Positions 46,274-54,078 of a stretch of DNA of 64,000 bases are shown here, in pieces. Numbering within the stretch: the stretch's first letter is position 1; every line of letters begins with the position of its first letter. The position numbers were made by a program, and so were the translations under genes. Source of the stretch: Candidatus Solibacter usitatus (GTDB lineage Bacteria > Acidobacteriota > Terriglobia > Bryobacterales > Bryobacteraceae); assembly GCA_016213245.1 (NCBI GenBank), contig JACRBC010000055.1, positions 19,265 through 83,264 of the forward strand, written 5' to 3'. The notes beneath the pieces are model-generated. The model had not been told where the DNA came from, did no database searches, and saw only the letters and a list, made by a program, of their open reading frames with translations.

Positions 46274-46759
46274 CTACCGGGTGGGCGGCGACTGGCTCTC
46301 GGCGGCGGAGCGGGCGAGTTCATCGCAGCGGTTGTTGTCCTGGTGACCGGCGTGGCCTTTGGTCCAGACCCAGTTGGTGGTGTGGCGGGCGGCCTGTTCA
46401 TCGAGGGCCATCCAGAGGTCCTGGTTGAGGACGGGCTTCTTGGCGGCGGTCCTCCAGCCGTTCTTTTTCCAGCCGTCCATCCAGGACTGGACGCCGTTTT
46501 TGACGTACTGGGAATCGGTGACGATCTCGACCTCGCAGGACTCGCGCAGAGCGGCGAGGGCGCGGATGGCGGCGGTGAGCTCCATGCGGTTGTTGGTGGT
46601 GTGGGCCTCGGCGCCGGACATCTCCTTGGTGTGGGCGCCGTAGCGCAGGATGCAGGCCCAACCGCCGGGGCCGGGGTTGCCGAGGCAGGAGCCGTCGGTG
46701 ATGGCCTGGACCTTCTTCAGGGCGGGTTTCACGGCGGCCTTCTTTGTGGCGCGAGGCAT
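46274..46759 (-). CDS. rnhA: ribonuclease HI
   Basis: A 161-residue enzyme that removes RNA from RNA-DNA hybrids. The four acidic catalytic residues are visible: [14 protein letters not shown] (D), [12 protein letters not shown] (E), [12 protein letters not shown] (D) and [16 protein letters not shown] (D). A short lysine-rich N-terminus ([16 protein letters not shown]) precedes the core. The track ORF extends 234 bases upstream in error; the ATG at 46759 shares one base with the dusB stop (TAATG), so the two are coupled. Confidence 0.96.
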   Translation of the reverse strand: MPRATKKAAVKPALKKVQAITDGSCLGNPGPGGWACILRYGAHTKEMSGAEAHTTNNRMELTAAIRALAALRESCEVEIVTDSQYVKNGVQSWMDGWKKNGWRTAAKKPVLNQDLWMALDEQAARHTTNWVWTKGHAGHQDNNRCDELARSAAESQSPPTR

Positions 46760-47808
46760 TAGAGCAGCACGGTGGCGAGCTTTTCCTCGCCGTTGTGGAG
46801 TTGCCGCTCGAAGAAGCGGTCGACGAGGTCGAGGATGGGTTGGGAGTCGCGCTCCTGGTAGATGGCGGTGCGGAGTCTTGCGCCGTTGCGGACGCCGTGA
46901 GTGAAGTAGGTGGTGAATTGCTTCATTTTGCCGACGACGTCGAGGCCGCCCTTTTCGATGAGCATGGCGAAATAGGTGTGCATGAGGTCCCAACGATCCT
47001 GCTCGGCGGGCTGGTAGTAGCTGCCGGAGGCGACGTACTCGCGGATCTGGCGGAAGATCCAGGGGTTGGAGGAGGCGGCACGGCCGATCATGACGGCATC
47101 GCAGCCGGTTTCGCGGACCATGCGGACGGCGTCCTCGGGCCGGGTGATGTCGCCGTTGCCGATGACGGGGATGCGGACGGCGGCCTTGACCTCGGCGATG
47201 CGGGTCCAGTCGGCGTTGCCGGCGTAGCCCTGCTCGCGGGTGCGGGGATGGAGGGCGATGGCCTGGAGGCCGTTGTCCTCGGCGAGGCGGGCCATCTGGA
47301 GGTGGACGAGCTCGCGGTCGTTCCAGCCGGCGCGGAACTTCATGGTGAGGGGGATGGTGACCGCAGCGCGCACCCTCCGGAGGAGGTCCTCGACAAGGGG
47401 CAGGTTGCGAAGCAGGCCGGAGCCTCCGTTGCAGGAGACCACTTTCTTGACGGGACAGCCAAAGTTGATATCGACGGCATCGAAGCCGATGTCCTGGCAG
47501 TGGCGGGCGGCTTCGGACATGACCTGCGGGTCGGCGCCGAACAACTGGGCGCTGATAGGGTGCTCCTCGGGCTCGAAGTGGAGGTAGTGGAAGCTCTTGG
47601 AGGGCTTGCGGCCGGGGTGTCGGCTGGTGGCGACGATACCGTGGGAGGAGGTGAACTCCGTCATGATGAGGCCGCAGCCGCCCTGGGCGCGAATCAGGCG
47701 GCGGAAGACGGTATCGGTGACGCCGGCCATGGGGGCGAGCACGGTGGCGGGCTCGATGATCACGGAACCCATGCTGTAGGAGCTGGGAAAGTCAGCCATC
47801 CACTTCAT
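46759..47808 (-). CDS. dusB: tRNA-dihydrouridine synthase
   Basis: A 349-residue flavin enzyme that reduces uridine in tRNA. Motifs: [42 protein letters not shown] (catalytic cysteine in a loop, about residue 101), [24 protein letters not shown] and [14 protein letters not shown]. They match DusB-type enzymes. The start could be 47808 (MKWMAD) or 47799 (MADF); the 519-residue track ORF includes antisense of the neighbouring gene. It is divergent from the 47870 gene across 61 bases. Confidence 0.94.
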   Translation of the reverse strand: MKWMADFPSSYSMGSVIIEPATVLAPMAGVTDTVFRRLIRAQGGCGLIMTEFTSSHGIVATSRHPGRKPSKSFHYLHFEPEEHPISAQLFGADPQVMSEAARHCQDIGFDAVDINFGCPVKKVVSCNGGSGLLRNLPLVEDLLRRVRAAVTIPLTMKFRAGWNDRELVHLQMARLAEDNGLQAIALHPRTREQGYAGNADWTRIAEVKAAVRIPVIGNGDITRPEDAVRMVRETGCDAVMIGRAASSNPWIFRQIREYVASGSYYQPAEQDRWDLMHTYFAMLIEKGGLDVVGKMKQFTTYFTHGVRNGARLRTAIYQERDSQPILDLVDRFFERQLHNGEEKLATVLL

Positions 47809-47869
47809 TGTACCGGGTGAAACGGGGCGGGGCCGGGGAACGTAGAAACCTTCAGGAAGGACGGTTCGG

Positions 47870-48760
47870 ATGTGGTCCAGGATAGTTGCGGGCATTGTAT
47901 TGGGCGGCCTGATGGCAGGGCTGGCGGTGTGGCTGGTTAGACCGGCGCCGGTTCCGGAGGTGAAAGTCATCGTGCCGGCGGCGCCGGCGCCAAGGCTGGA
48001 GGCCCCATCGGCTGCGCCGGCCGCGACCGAGCCGGCGGCGATTCCGGTTCCGGCGAAGAAAGCGGCAAGCCGGGGAAAGGTGGAGGTGGCCAAGGCGGTG
48101 GCTGAGCCGGTGGTGGCGGCTGCGGTTGTGCCGCCGGCAGCGGCGGCTCCGGTTCCGCAGCCCGAGGCGGCAATGGAGGTGCGGGCCGCGCCGGCGGCAG
48201 TGGCCCAGCCGGCGGCGAAGCCCGTTCGCCAGCCGCAGACCGCCACGATACCGGCGGGGACGCTGATCACGGTGCGGCTGCGGGACGGATTGAGCTCGAG
48301 GTCGGCGCAGGACGGCACGAACTTCAGCGCGACGCTGGATCATCCGCTGATCGTGGACGGGATGGTGATTTCCGAGCGTGGGACGGAGCAGCGGGGCAGG
48401 GTGGTGGAGGTGGCGCGGGCGGGGCGGGTGAAAGGGCGGTCCGTGCTGGCGCTGGAACTGATCGAGCTGAACACCGCGGACGGGCAAAAAGTGGATATCC
48501 GGACCGAGGCTGTGCGAAAGGAAGAAGAGAGCGGTGTGAAGGACGACGCCAAGCGGGCGGCCGTGGCGGCGGGCATCGGGGCGGCGATTGGGGCGATTTT
48601 CGGCGGCGGCAAGGGGGCGGCGATCGGGGCGGGCGCGGGGGGCGCCGCGGGTGCGGGCGCGGCCGTGCTGACCAGGGGGAAGGACGTGGAGCTGCCGAGC
48701 GAGACGCGGCTGACGTTCCGGCTGAAGGAGCCGGTGGTGCTGACGGAGAAGATCGACTGA
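47870..48760 (+). CDS. membrane-anchored proline/alanine-rich protein with glycine-zipper-like tail
   Basis: A 296-residue protein. An N-terminal membrane segment (MWSRIVAGIVLGGLMAGLAVWLV) is followed by about 95 residues rich in proline, alanine and valine, then a folded beta-region (TIPAGTLITVRLRDGLSSRSAQDG ... EVARAGRVKGRSVLALELIEL), then a glycine-alanine repeat (GIGAAIGAIFGGGKGAAIGAGAGGAAGAGAA) and a last beta segment. The folded part looks like a TrbI/VirB10-type beta fold, and the glycine repeat is like a YMGG/glycine-zipper motif that can insert in membranes. It is probably an envelope protein of unknown function. AAGGA lies before the ATG. Confidence 0.72.
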   Translation: MWSRIVAGIVLGGLMAGLAVWLVRPAPVPEVKVIVPAAPAPRLEAPSAAPAATEPAAIPVPAKKAASRGKVEVAKAVAEPVVAAAVVPPAAAAPVPQPEAAMEVRAAPAAVAQPAAKPVRQPQTATIPAGTLITVRLRDGLSSRSAQDGTNFSATLDHPLIVDGMVISERGTEQRGRVVEVARAGRVKGRSVLALELIELNTADGQKVDIRTEAVRKEEESGVKDDAKRAAVAAGIGAAIGAIFGGGKGAAIGAGAGGAAGAGAAVLTRGKDVELPSETRLTFRLKEPVVLTEKID

Positions 48761-48835
48761 TTCGCGCCGGAGGTGGCGGACATTGCTCCCGGGCGCGGAA
48801 ACCGATATCGTGTTCGACGAAGGAGTCGATTCGTC

Positions 48836-50167
48836 ATGCCGAACATATCCAATGCCTGGCCCAGCCGCCGGGCGCTGCTCTCCGCCGCTTCCGCGTTCAC
48901 CATCGTGAGGCCGGAACTGGTGCGAGGCCAGGGGAAAGAGAGATTGCGCGCCGGCATTATCGGCTGCGGCGGGCGCGGCACGCAGGCCGTCACGGACATG
49001 CTGACGGGCACGGAGAACGTCGAGCTGGTGGCCATGGCCGACGTGTTCGAAGACAAGCTGGAAGGCTCTTTGAAGCGGCTGAGGGACCCGGGCGTGGTGA
49101 AGCGTTACGTGGGGACGCCGGTGATGCGCAAGGGGCAGATCCAGGAGATGACGGCCGAGGACCTGGCCAAGGAGTTTGCCGAGCGGGTGAAGGTGGAGCC
49201 GGACAAGCACTTCGTGGGTTTCGACGCGTTTGACAAGCTGATCAAGTCCGATGTGGACATCGTGATGCTGACGACGCCGCCGGGCTACCGCCCGCAACAC
49301 TTCGAGGCGGCGGTGAACGCAGGCAAGCACGTATTTACGGAGAAGCCGATCGCCACCGACCCGGTGGGCTGCCGGCGGTTCATGGCGGCGGCCAAGCTGG
49401 CCGAGCAGAAGAAGCTGACGGTGGTCTCCGGCGCGCAGCGGCACGCGCAGAAGAACTACATCGAGACGGTGGCGAAGATCAAGGCGGGGGCCATCGGCGA
49501 CATCCGCGCCTGCTATTCGAAGTACCTTTCGGGGCCGGTGTTCCACGCGCAGGGGCGCGACGAGAAGTGGGGCGACATGGAGTGGCAGCACCGCAACTGG
49601 TACTCGTTTGTGTGGATCTGCGGCGACCAGATCGTGGAGCAGCATTTCCACAACATCGACTTCATCAACTGGGTGATGGGGGGCCATCCGGTGAAGGTGG
49701 TGGCCTCCGGCGGAATTTCGTGGCGCAAGGGCAAGGAGCTGTACGGCAACATTTACGACCACATGGCGTCGGATTTTGAATACGCCAACGGGGTGCGGTA
49801 TTCGTCGCACTGCCGGCAATACCCGAGGGGGGTGTTCAACGAGGTGTCGGACATGATTGTGGGGACCAAGGGGGCGTCGAACGGGCTGGACCTGTCGGCG
49901 GAGAAAGGCATCAACCCCTACGTGCAGGAGCACACCGACCTGGTGGACTCGATCCGCGGGACGGGGCCGTACCAGAACCAGGGGATGGCGATCGCCGAAT
50001 CGACCATGACGTGCATCATGGGCCGGGAGTCGGCCTACTCAGGGACGATGGTGACGTGGGACCAGATCATGGCGTCGCAGTTGGATTTGCAGCCGAAGGC
50101 GTTCGACTACAAGCTGCAGATGGCGCCGCCGGAGCTGCCGGAGCCGGGCAAGTACAAGCTGGTGTGA
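48836..50167 (+). CDS. Tat-exported Gfo/Idh/MocA-family oxidoreductase
   Basis: A 443-residue protein with a twin-arginine signal (NAWPSRRALLSAASAFTIV) and a Rossmann fold (LRAGIIGCGGRGTQAVTDML). The EKPIATDPVGCRRF motif (about residue 170) marks the Gfo/Idh/MocA family, followed by the C-terminal dimer domain. Exported members with bound NADP occur in Acidobacteriota and Planctomycetes and act on sugars or inositol-like substrates. The substrate is not known. The ATG at 48836 has AAGGAG ten bases upstream; the track start at 48773 lacks support. VapBC genes follow after 22 bases. Confidence 0.88.
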   Translation: MPNISNAWPSRRALLSAASAFTIVRPELVRGQGKERLRAGIIGCGGRGTQAVTDMLTGTENVELVAMADVFEDKLEGSLKRLRDPGVVKRYVGTPVMRKGQIQEMTAEDLAKEFAERVKVEPDKHFVGFDAFDKLIKSDVDIVMLTTPPGYRPQHFEAAVNAGKHVFTEKPIATDPVGCRRFMAAAKLAEQKKLTVVSGAQRHAQKNYIETVAKIKAGAIGDIRACYSKYLSGPVFHAQGRDEKWGDMEWQHRNWYSFVWICGDQIVEQHFHNIDFINWVMGGHPVKVVASGGISWRKGKELYGNIYDHMASDFEYANGVRYSSHCRQYPRGVFNEVSDMIVGTKGASNGLDLSAEKGINPYVQEHTDLVDSIRGTGPYQNQGMAIAESTMTCIMGRESAYSGTMVTWDQIMASQLDLQPKAFDYKLQMAPPELPEPGKYKLV

Positions 50168-50172
50168 GTGGT

Positions 50173-50189
50173 GATGTATACTATACATC
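50173..50189. promoter_or_regulatory. perfect palindrome/promoter of the vapBC module
   Basis: GATGTATA-C-TATACATC is a perfect 17-base palindrome whose last base touches the GTG start of vapB. A -10-like TATACT (50177-50182) lies inside it, so the transcript would begin at or next to the start codon. This is the expected arrangement for autorepression by a ribbon-helix-helix antitoxin. Confidence 0.65.
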
Positions 50190-50447
50190 GTGAAGCGCAC
50201 GCAGCTTTATCTCGACGATGACCTCTGGAACGCGCTGCACGCGCAGGCGCTCAGCCAGTCCACAACAATGTCCGAACTGGTGAGGCAGGCCGTGCGGGAG
50301 CGCTACCTTGGCAACGCGGATGAGCGCAGGAGGGCGATGGAGGCCTTCGTGGGTATCCGAAAGGACCGGGACGATCTGCCCGAAACTGAGGAGTATGTGC
50401 GAGGACTCCGCAGGGGAGAGCGGTTGGAGAGGCTGCTGCAGAAGTGA
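50190..50447 (+). CDS. vapB: VapB-type ribbon-helix-helix antitoxin
   Basis: An 85-residue protein. The first 45 residues (MKRTQLYLDDDLWNALHAQA ... TTMSELVRQAVRERYLG) form a ribbon-helix-helix DNA-binding domain, and the charged C-terminus would wrap around the toxin. The start is GTG and sits directly after a perfect palindrome with no room for a ribosome site, so it may be translated from a leaderless message. The stop overlaps the toxin start by four bases (GTGA). Together the two genes form a VapBC toxin-antitoxin pair. Confidence 0.9.
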   Translation: MKRTQLYLDDDLWNALHAQALSQSTTMSELVRQAVRERYLGNADERRRAMEAFVGIRKDRDDLPETEEYVRGLRRGERLERLLQK

Positions 50448-50818
50448 CGATCCTGGTCGATTCCGACATTCTGATCGAGGTGTCGCGCGGCAGGGATCGG
50501 GCGATCGTCGCCAGATGGTTGGATTTGGGATTGTCCGAGGATCTGGTGCTGTGCACGCCAGTGAGTGTGGCCGAACTGTGGGCGGGTGTGCGGCCGAGCG
50601 AACACGAGGCGCTCGCCGAGTTGTTCCGGACGCTGATCTGCGTTCCGCTCGACGCTGAAGCCGGCCGCCAGGCGGGCGAGTACGTGAGGCAATATCGCAA
50701 GAGCCACGGAATGGAACTGGGCGACGCGTTGATTGCTGCCGCGGCGGTGCGTAATCGGGCCGCTTTGTGGACTCGCAATCGAAAGCACTACCCGATGAAG
50801 GATGTGGTCTTCTACTGA
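50444..50818 (+). CDS. vapC: VapC-type PIN-domain toxin
   Basis: A 124-residue PIN-domain ribonuclease. The acidic metal residues are visible in LVDSDILIEVSRG (D), VSVAELWAG (E), MELGDALIAAAA (D) and the C-terminal WTRNRKHYPM. Known VapC toxins cut tRNA or rRNA to stop growth. The start is GTG in an overlap with the antitoxin stop. Length is normal and no frame damage is visible, so it is probably functional. Confidence 0.93.
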   Translation: MTILVDSDILIEVSRGRDRAIVARWLDLGLSEDLVLCTPVSVAELWAGVRPSEHEALAELFRTLICVPLDAEAGRQAGEYVRQYRKSHGMELGDALIAAAAVRNRAALWTRNRKHYPMKDVVFY

Positions 50819-50853
50819 AGACCTCGCGCCGGTCGTCCAGTCGCCGTGCGGCG

Positions 50854-52011
50854 TCAGCGCGCCGGTGCGGCGGGGCTCCAGAATTTCCAGGCGACGGCGA
50901 TGGTGAGGAGTTGGACGGCGGCGATGAGGGCGACGCAAGCGGTCCAGCCGCCCCAGGTCCAGAGGAGGCCGGGAAGGGCGGCGCCGGCGCTGCCGCCGGT
51001 GTAATAGAACATGACGTAGAGGCCGACGGCGGCGGCTTTGCCTTCGGTGGAGACCTTGCCGATGTAGCTGGTGGCGGCCGACTGGGCGACGAAGACGCCG
51101 GTGCAGATGAGGGTGAGGCCGGCCATGACGGCGAGCAGGGATGGGATGAGAGTGAGGGCGCTGCCACCGATGCCGGCGGAGAAGGCCAGAACGATGGCGA
51201 TGCGGTTGCCGAGGCGGTCGATCCAATGTCCGGCGAATGGGGTGACGAGAGCGCCGACCAGGAAGACGCCGAAGACGAGGCCCAACTGGCTGGTATTGAG
51301 ATGGAAGGGCGCGGCGGCGAGGTGGAAGTTGACGTAGGTGAAGGCGGCCATCATCGCGAACAGGACGCAGAATCCGGCGGTGTAGGTGGCCAGCAGTTGA
51401 GGATTGCGGAGGTGGCGGAGGATGATGGGGCCGACCGGACGGGAGGCCGGTCCCACTACGAACCTGCGGCCGGGGGGTAGCCAGCGCCAGATGGCGAGGC
51501 CGCTGGCGAGATTGAGCACGCCAAGGACGGCAAAGGCCGTGCGCCAGGAGGCGTGGGTGGCGATGAAGGCGGACAGTGTGCGGCCGGTGAAGCCGCCGAG
51601 AACGGTGCCGGAGACGTAGGCGGCCATGGCGGCGCCGACGCCGTCGTGCCACTCCTCGTTGATGTAGGCCACGGTGACGGCGAAGATGCCGGGGGTGAGG
51701 ACGCCCTGCAAGAAGCGCCAGAAGAGCAACTGGGAGTAGCCGGAGGAGGTGGCGGCGGCGAGCGTGGGGAGGGCCAGCAGGAGCGTGGCGGGGACGATGA
51801 TGTTCTTGCGGCCGAAGCGATCGGCCAGCAGCCCGACGAAGGGCGCGGCGAGCGCGACGGCCAGCGTGGGGACGCTGACCAGCAGGCCGGCGCGGGCGGC
51901 GCTGAGGCCGAACTCCCGGGCCAACGCGGGCAGAAGCGGCTGCGGGGCGTAGAGCACGAGGAAGGCGGAGAAGCCCGCCAGCACCACCGCCGCTTTGCGC
52001 CGCGCGTCCAT
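50854..52011 (-). CDS. MFS transporter
   Basis: A 385-residue transporter with about twelve hydrophobic segments. The loop 2-3 motif GLLADRFGRKN and its second-half match GHWIDRLGNRIA are typical of the major facilitator family. The first helix begins AAVVLAGFSAFLVLYAPQPLLPAL, which resembles the YnfM/arabinose-type and drug exporters. The substrate cannot be told. It is convergent with vapC (35-base gap) and divergent from the exported methyltransferase (68-base gap). Confidence 0.92.
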   Translation of the reverse strand: MDARRKAAVVLAGFSAFLVLYAPQPLLPALAREFGLSAARAGLLVSVPTLAVALAAPFVGLLADRFGRKNIIVPATLLLALPTLAAATSSGYSQLLFWRFLQGVLTPGIFAVTVAYINEEWHDGVGAAMAAYVSGTVLGGFTGRTLSAFIATHASWRTAFAVLGVLNLASGLAIWRWLPPGRRFVVGPASRPVGPIILRHLRNPQLLATYTAGFCVLFAMMAAFTYVNFHLAAAPFHLNTSQLGLVFGVFLVGALVTPFAGHWIDRLGNRIAIVLAFSAGIGGSALTLIPSLLAVMAGLTLICTGVFVAQSAATSYIGKVSTEGKAAAVGLYVMFYYTGGSAGAALPGLLWTWGGWTACVALIAAVQLLTIAVAWKFWSPAAPAR

Positions 52012-52079
52012 GGAGCACTATTGTCCCAGAGATCACACGGCAGTTTTCTCCAGGCGGCAACGGTGATAGGCTCACCTGC

Positions 52080-52643
52080 ATGAAGACGACGCGCCGATGT
52101 GCTCTGTTGCCGGTATTGGCCCTGCTTTCACTGCCGCTGGCGGCGCAATGGGACGACGGGCCGGGCGAAGTTCCCTACGTGCCGACGCCGCAAGCGGTGG
52201 TGAATGCGATGCTGAAGCTCGCCGGGGTGGCCAAGGGCGAAGTGATGTACGACCTGGGGTGCGGCGACGGCCGCATCGTGATTACCGCGGCGAAGGAGCA
52301 CGGCGCGCACGGCACGGGCGTGGACATCAATCCCGAACGCATCAAGGAAGCGGAAGACAACGCGCGCAAGGCCGGGGTCGAGAAGCGGGTGAAGTTCATC
52401 GAGAAGAACCTGTTCGAAGCCGACTTTCACGACGCCGACGTGGTGACGCTCTACCTGCTGCCGGACGTCAATCTGCGTTTGCGGCCGAGGCTGCTGAAGC
52501 AGTTGAAGGTGGGGGCGAGGATTGTCTCGCACAGCTTCAACATGGCCGAATGGGAGCCGGACCAGAAGATCGAGGCCGAGGGCCGCAGCCTGTACCTGTG
52601 GAAGGTGACGGAGAAGGCCAAGCAGCAGTACGGCGGGGAGTGA
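52080..52643 (+). CDS. exported class I SAM-dependent methyltransferase-like protein
   Basis: A 187-residue protein. It has a signal peptide (KTTRRCALLPVLALLSLPLAAQ) and then a Rossmann methyltransferase fold with motif I VMYDLGCGDGRIVITAAKEHG, GVDINPERIKEA and NLFEADFHDADVVTLYLLPDV. SAM is not known to be present in the periplasm, so a methyltransferase with an export signal is puzzling; either the N-terminus is a membrane anchor or the domain has a new role. Similar proteins occur in Acidobacteriota and Planctomycetes, to my knowledge without known function. It lies 45 bases before the next oxidoreductase gene. Confidence 0.82.
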   Translation: MKTTRRCALLPVLALLSLPLAAQWDDGPGEVPYVPTPQAVVNAMLKLAGVAKGEVMYDLGCGDGRIVITAAKEHGAHGTGVDINPERIKEAEDNARKAGVEKRVKFIEKNLFEADFHDADVVTLYLLPDVNLRLRPRLLKQLKVGARIVSHSFNMAEWEPDQKIEAEGRSLYLWKVTEKAKQQYGGE

Positions 52644-52688
52644 GGCGGCGGCCAGGGGCGGGCGGATGCGCATATACTGGACAGACCT

Positions 52689-54020
52689 ATGGACCGCCGA
52701 CAGTTTCTCTCCACCTCCGCGGCGTCGTTTGCCGCTCCATATTTCGCCCGCGCCGCGGGAAAACCGAAGCGGGTTGGGCTGATCGGATCGGGCTGGTACG
52801 GCAAGAGCGACCTGCTGCGGCTGATCCAGGTGGAGCCGGTGGAGGTGGTGTCGCTGTGCGACGTGGACTCGCGGATGCTGAGCCGGGCGGCGGAGATCGT
52901 CGCCGGGAGGCAGGCATCGAAGAAGCAGCCGCGGATGTTCAAGGACTACCGCGAGATGCTGAAGGAAAAAGACCTGGACCTGTGCCTGATCGCCACGCCG
53001 GACCACTGGCACGCGCTGGCGGCGATTGAGGCGATGAAGGCGGGCGCGGACCTGTACCTGCAAAAGCCGATCTCGGTGGACGTGCGGGAGGGGCAGGCGA
53101 TCCTGGCGGCGGCGCGCAAGTACAAGCGGGTGGTGCAGGTGGGGACGCAGCGGCGATCGACGCCGCACCTGATCGAGGCGCGGGACCGCTTCATCCGGGA
53201 GGGCAAGCTGGGCAAGATCGCCTACGTCGAGGTCTACTGCTACTACCAGATGCGGTCGCGCGACACCTCGGCGCCGGTGGCGCCGCCGGCGTACCTGGAC
53301 TACGAGATGTGGACCGGGCCGGCGCCGATGCGGCCCTATCTGAAGACCATGCACCCGCGGAGCTGGCGGGCGTTCATGGAGTACGGCAACGGGATCATGG
53401 GCGACATGTGCATCCACATGTACGACATGGTGCGGTGGATGCTGGAGCTAGGCTGGCCGGCGCGGGTAAGTTCCGAGGGCGGCATCCTGGTGGACAAGGC
53501 GAGCAACTCCAACATCAGCGACACGCAGACGGCGATCTTCGACCACCCGGAGGTGAAAGTGGTGTGGACGCACCGCACGTGGGGGCAGCCGCCGGATCCG
53601 AAGTATCCGTGGGGGGCGACGTTCTACGGCGATAAGGGAATGTTAAAGGCCAGCGTCATGGGCTACGACTTCATCCCGGCCGAGGGCGAGGCGGTGCACA
53701 AGGACGTCACCTACGAGTTCGAGCAGTATCCGGAGGACCGAACCGAGCAGGACCTGGAGCGGCACGTGGCGCCGGCCATCCGCGGGCACATGCGCGACCT
53801 GCTGGCCTGCCACGAATCGCGCAACAAGCCGGTAGCCGACATCGAGCAGGGGCACATCTCGACGGCGAGCTGCATCCTGGCCAACCTGTCGATGAAGCTG
53901 GGGCGGACGCTCCAGTGGGACGCGGCCCAGGGCGAGGTGGTGAACGACGCCGAGGCCAACCGGCTGCTGGCGAGGCCGTACCGCAAGCCGTGGGTGCATC
54001 CGGACACGAAGTTGGTCTGA
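52689..54020 (+). CDS. second Tat-exported Gfo/Idh/MocA-family oxidoreductase
   Basis: A 443-residue protein with a twin-arginine signal (MDRRQFLSTSAASFAAPYF). The Rossmann motif is RVGLIGSGWYGKSDLL, and YLQKPISVDVREGQ holds the family lysine (about residue 120) in the EKP-like position, here QKP. The rest includes EVYCYYQMR and YGNGIMGDMCIHMYDMVRWML. The QKP variant is common in secreted members. It follows the exported methyltransferase gene on the same strand. The substrate is unknown. Confidence 0.88.
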   Translation: MDRRQFLSTSAASFAAPYFARAAGKPKRVGLIGSGWYGKSDLLRLIQVEPVEVVSLCDVDSRMLSRAAEIVAGRQASKKQPRMFKDYREMLKEKDLDLCLIATPDHWHALAAIEAMKAGADLYLQKPISVDVREGQAILAAARKYKRVVQVGTQRRSTPHLIEARDRFIREGKLGKIAYVEVYCYYQMRSRDTSAPVAPPAYLDYEMWTGPAPMRPYLKTMHPRSWRAFMEYGNGIMGDMCIHMYDMVRWMLELGWPARVSSEGGILVDKASNSNISDTQTAIFDHPEVKVVWTHRTWGQPPDPKYPWGATFYGDKGMLKASVMGYDFIPAEGEAVHKDVTYEFEQYPEDRTEQDLERHVAPAIRGHMRDLLACHESRNKPVADIEQGHISTASCILANLSMKLGRTLQWDAAQGEVVNDAEANRLLARPYRKPWVHPDTKLV

Positions 54021-54078
54021 CGCCGGCGCCCGGCTGACCCCACGCCGCTACAGCCGCCCCGCGGGAGGCTGCTGTACC

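Noticed and set aside
47852-49933. 693-codon minus-strand ORF across the 47870 and oxidoreductase genes
   Set aside because: Shadow ORF; both plus-strand genes have ribosome sites and clear domains.
54050-54077. Hairpin-like ACAGCC...GGCTGCTGT before metH as a riboswitch
   Set aside because: Only 58 bases separate metH from the previous gene, too short for a cobalamin or SAM riboswitch, and the stem has a mismatch or bulge.
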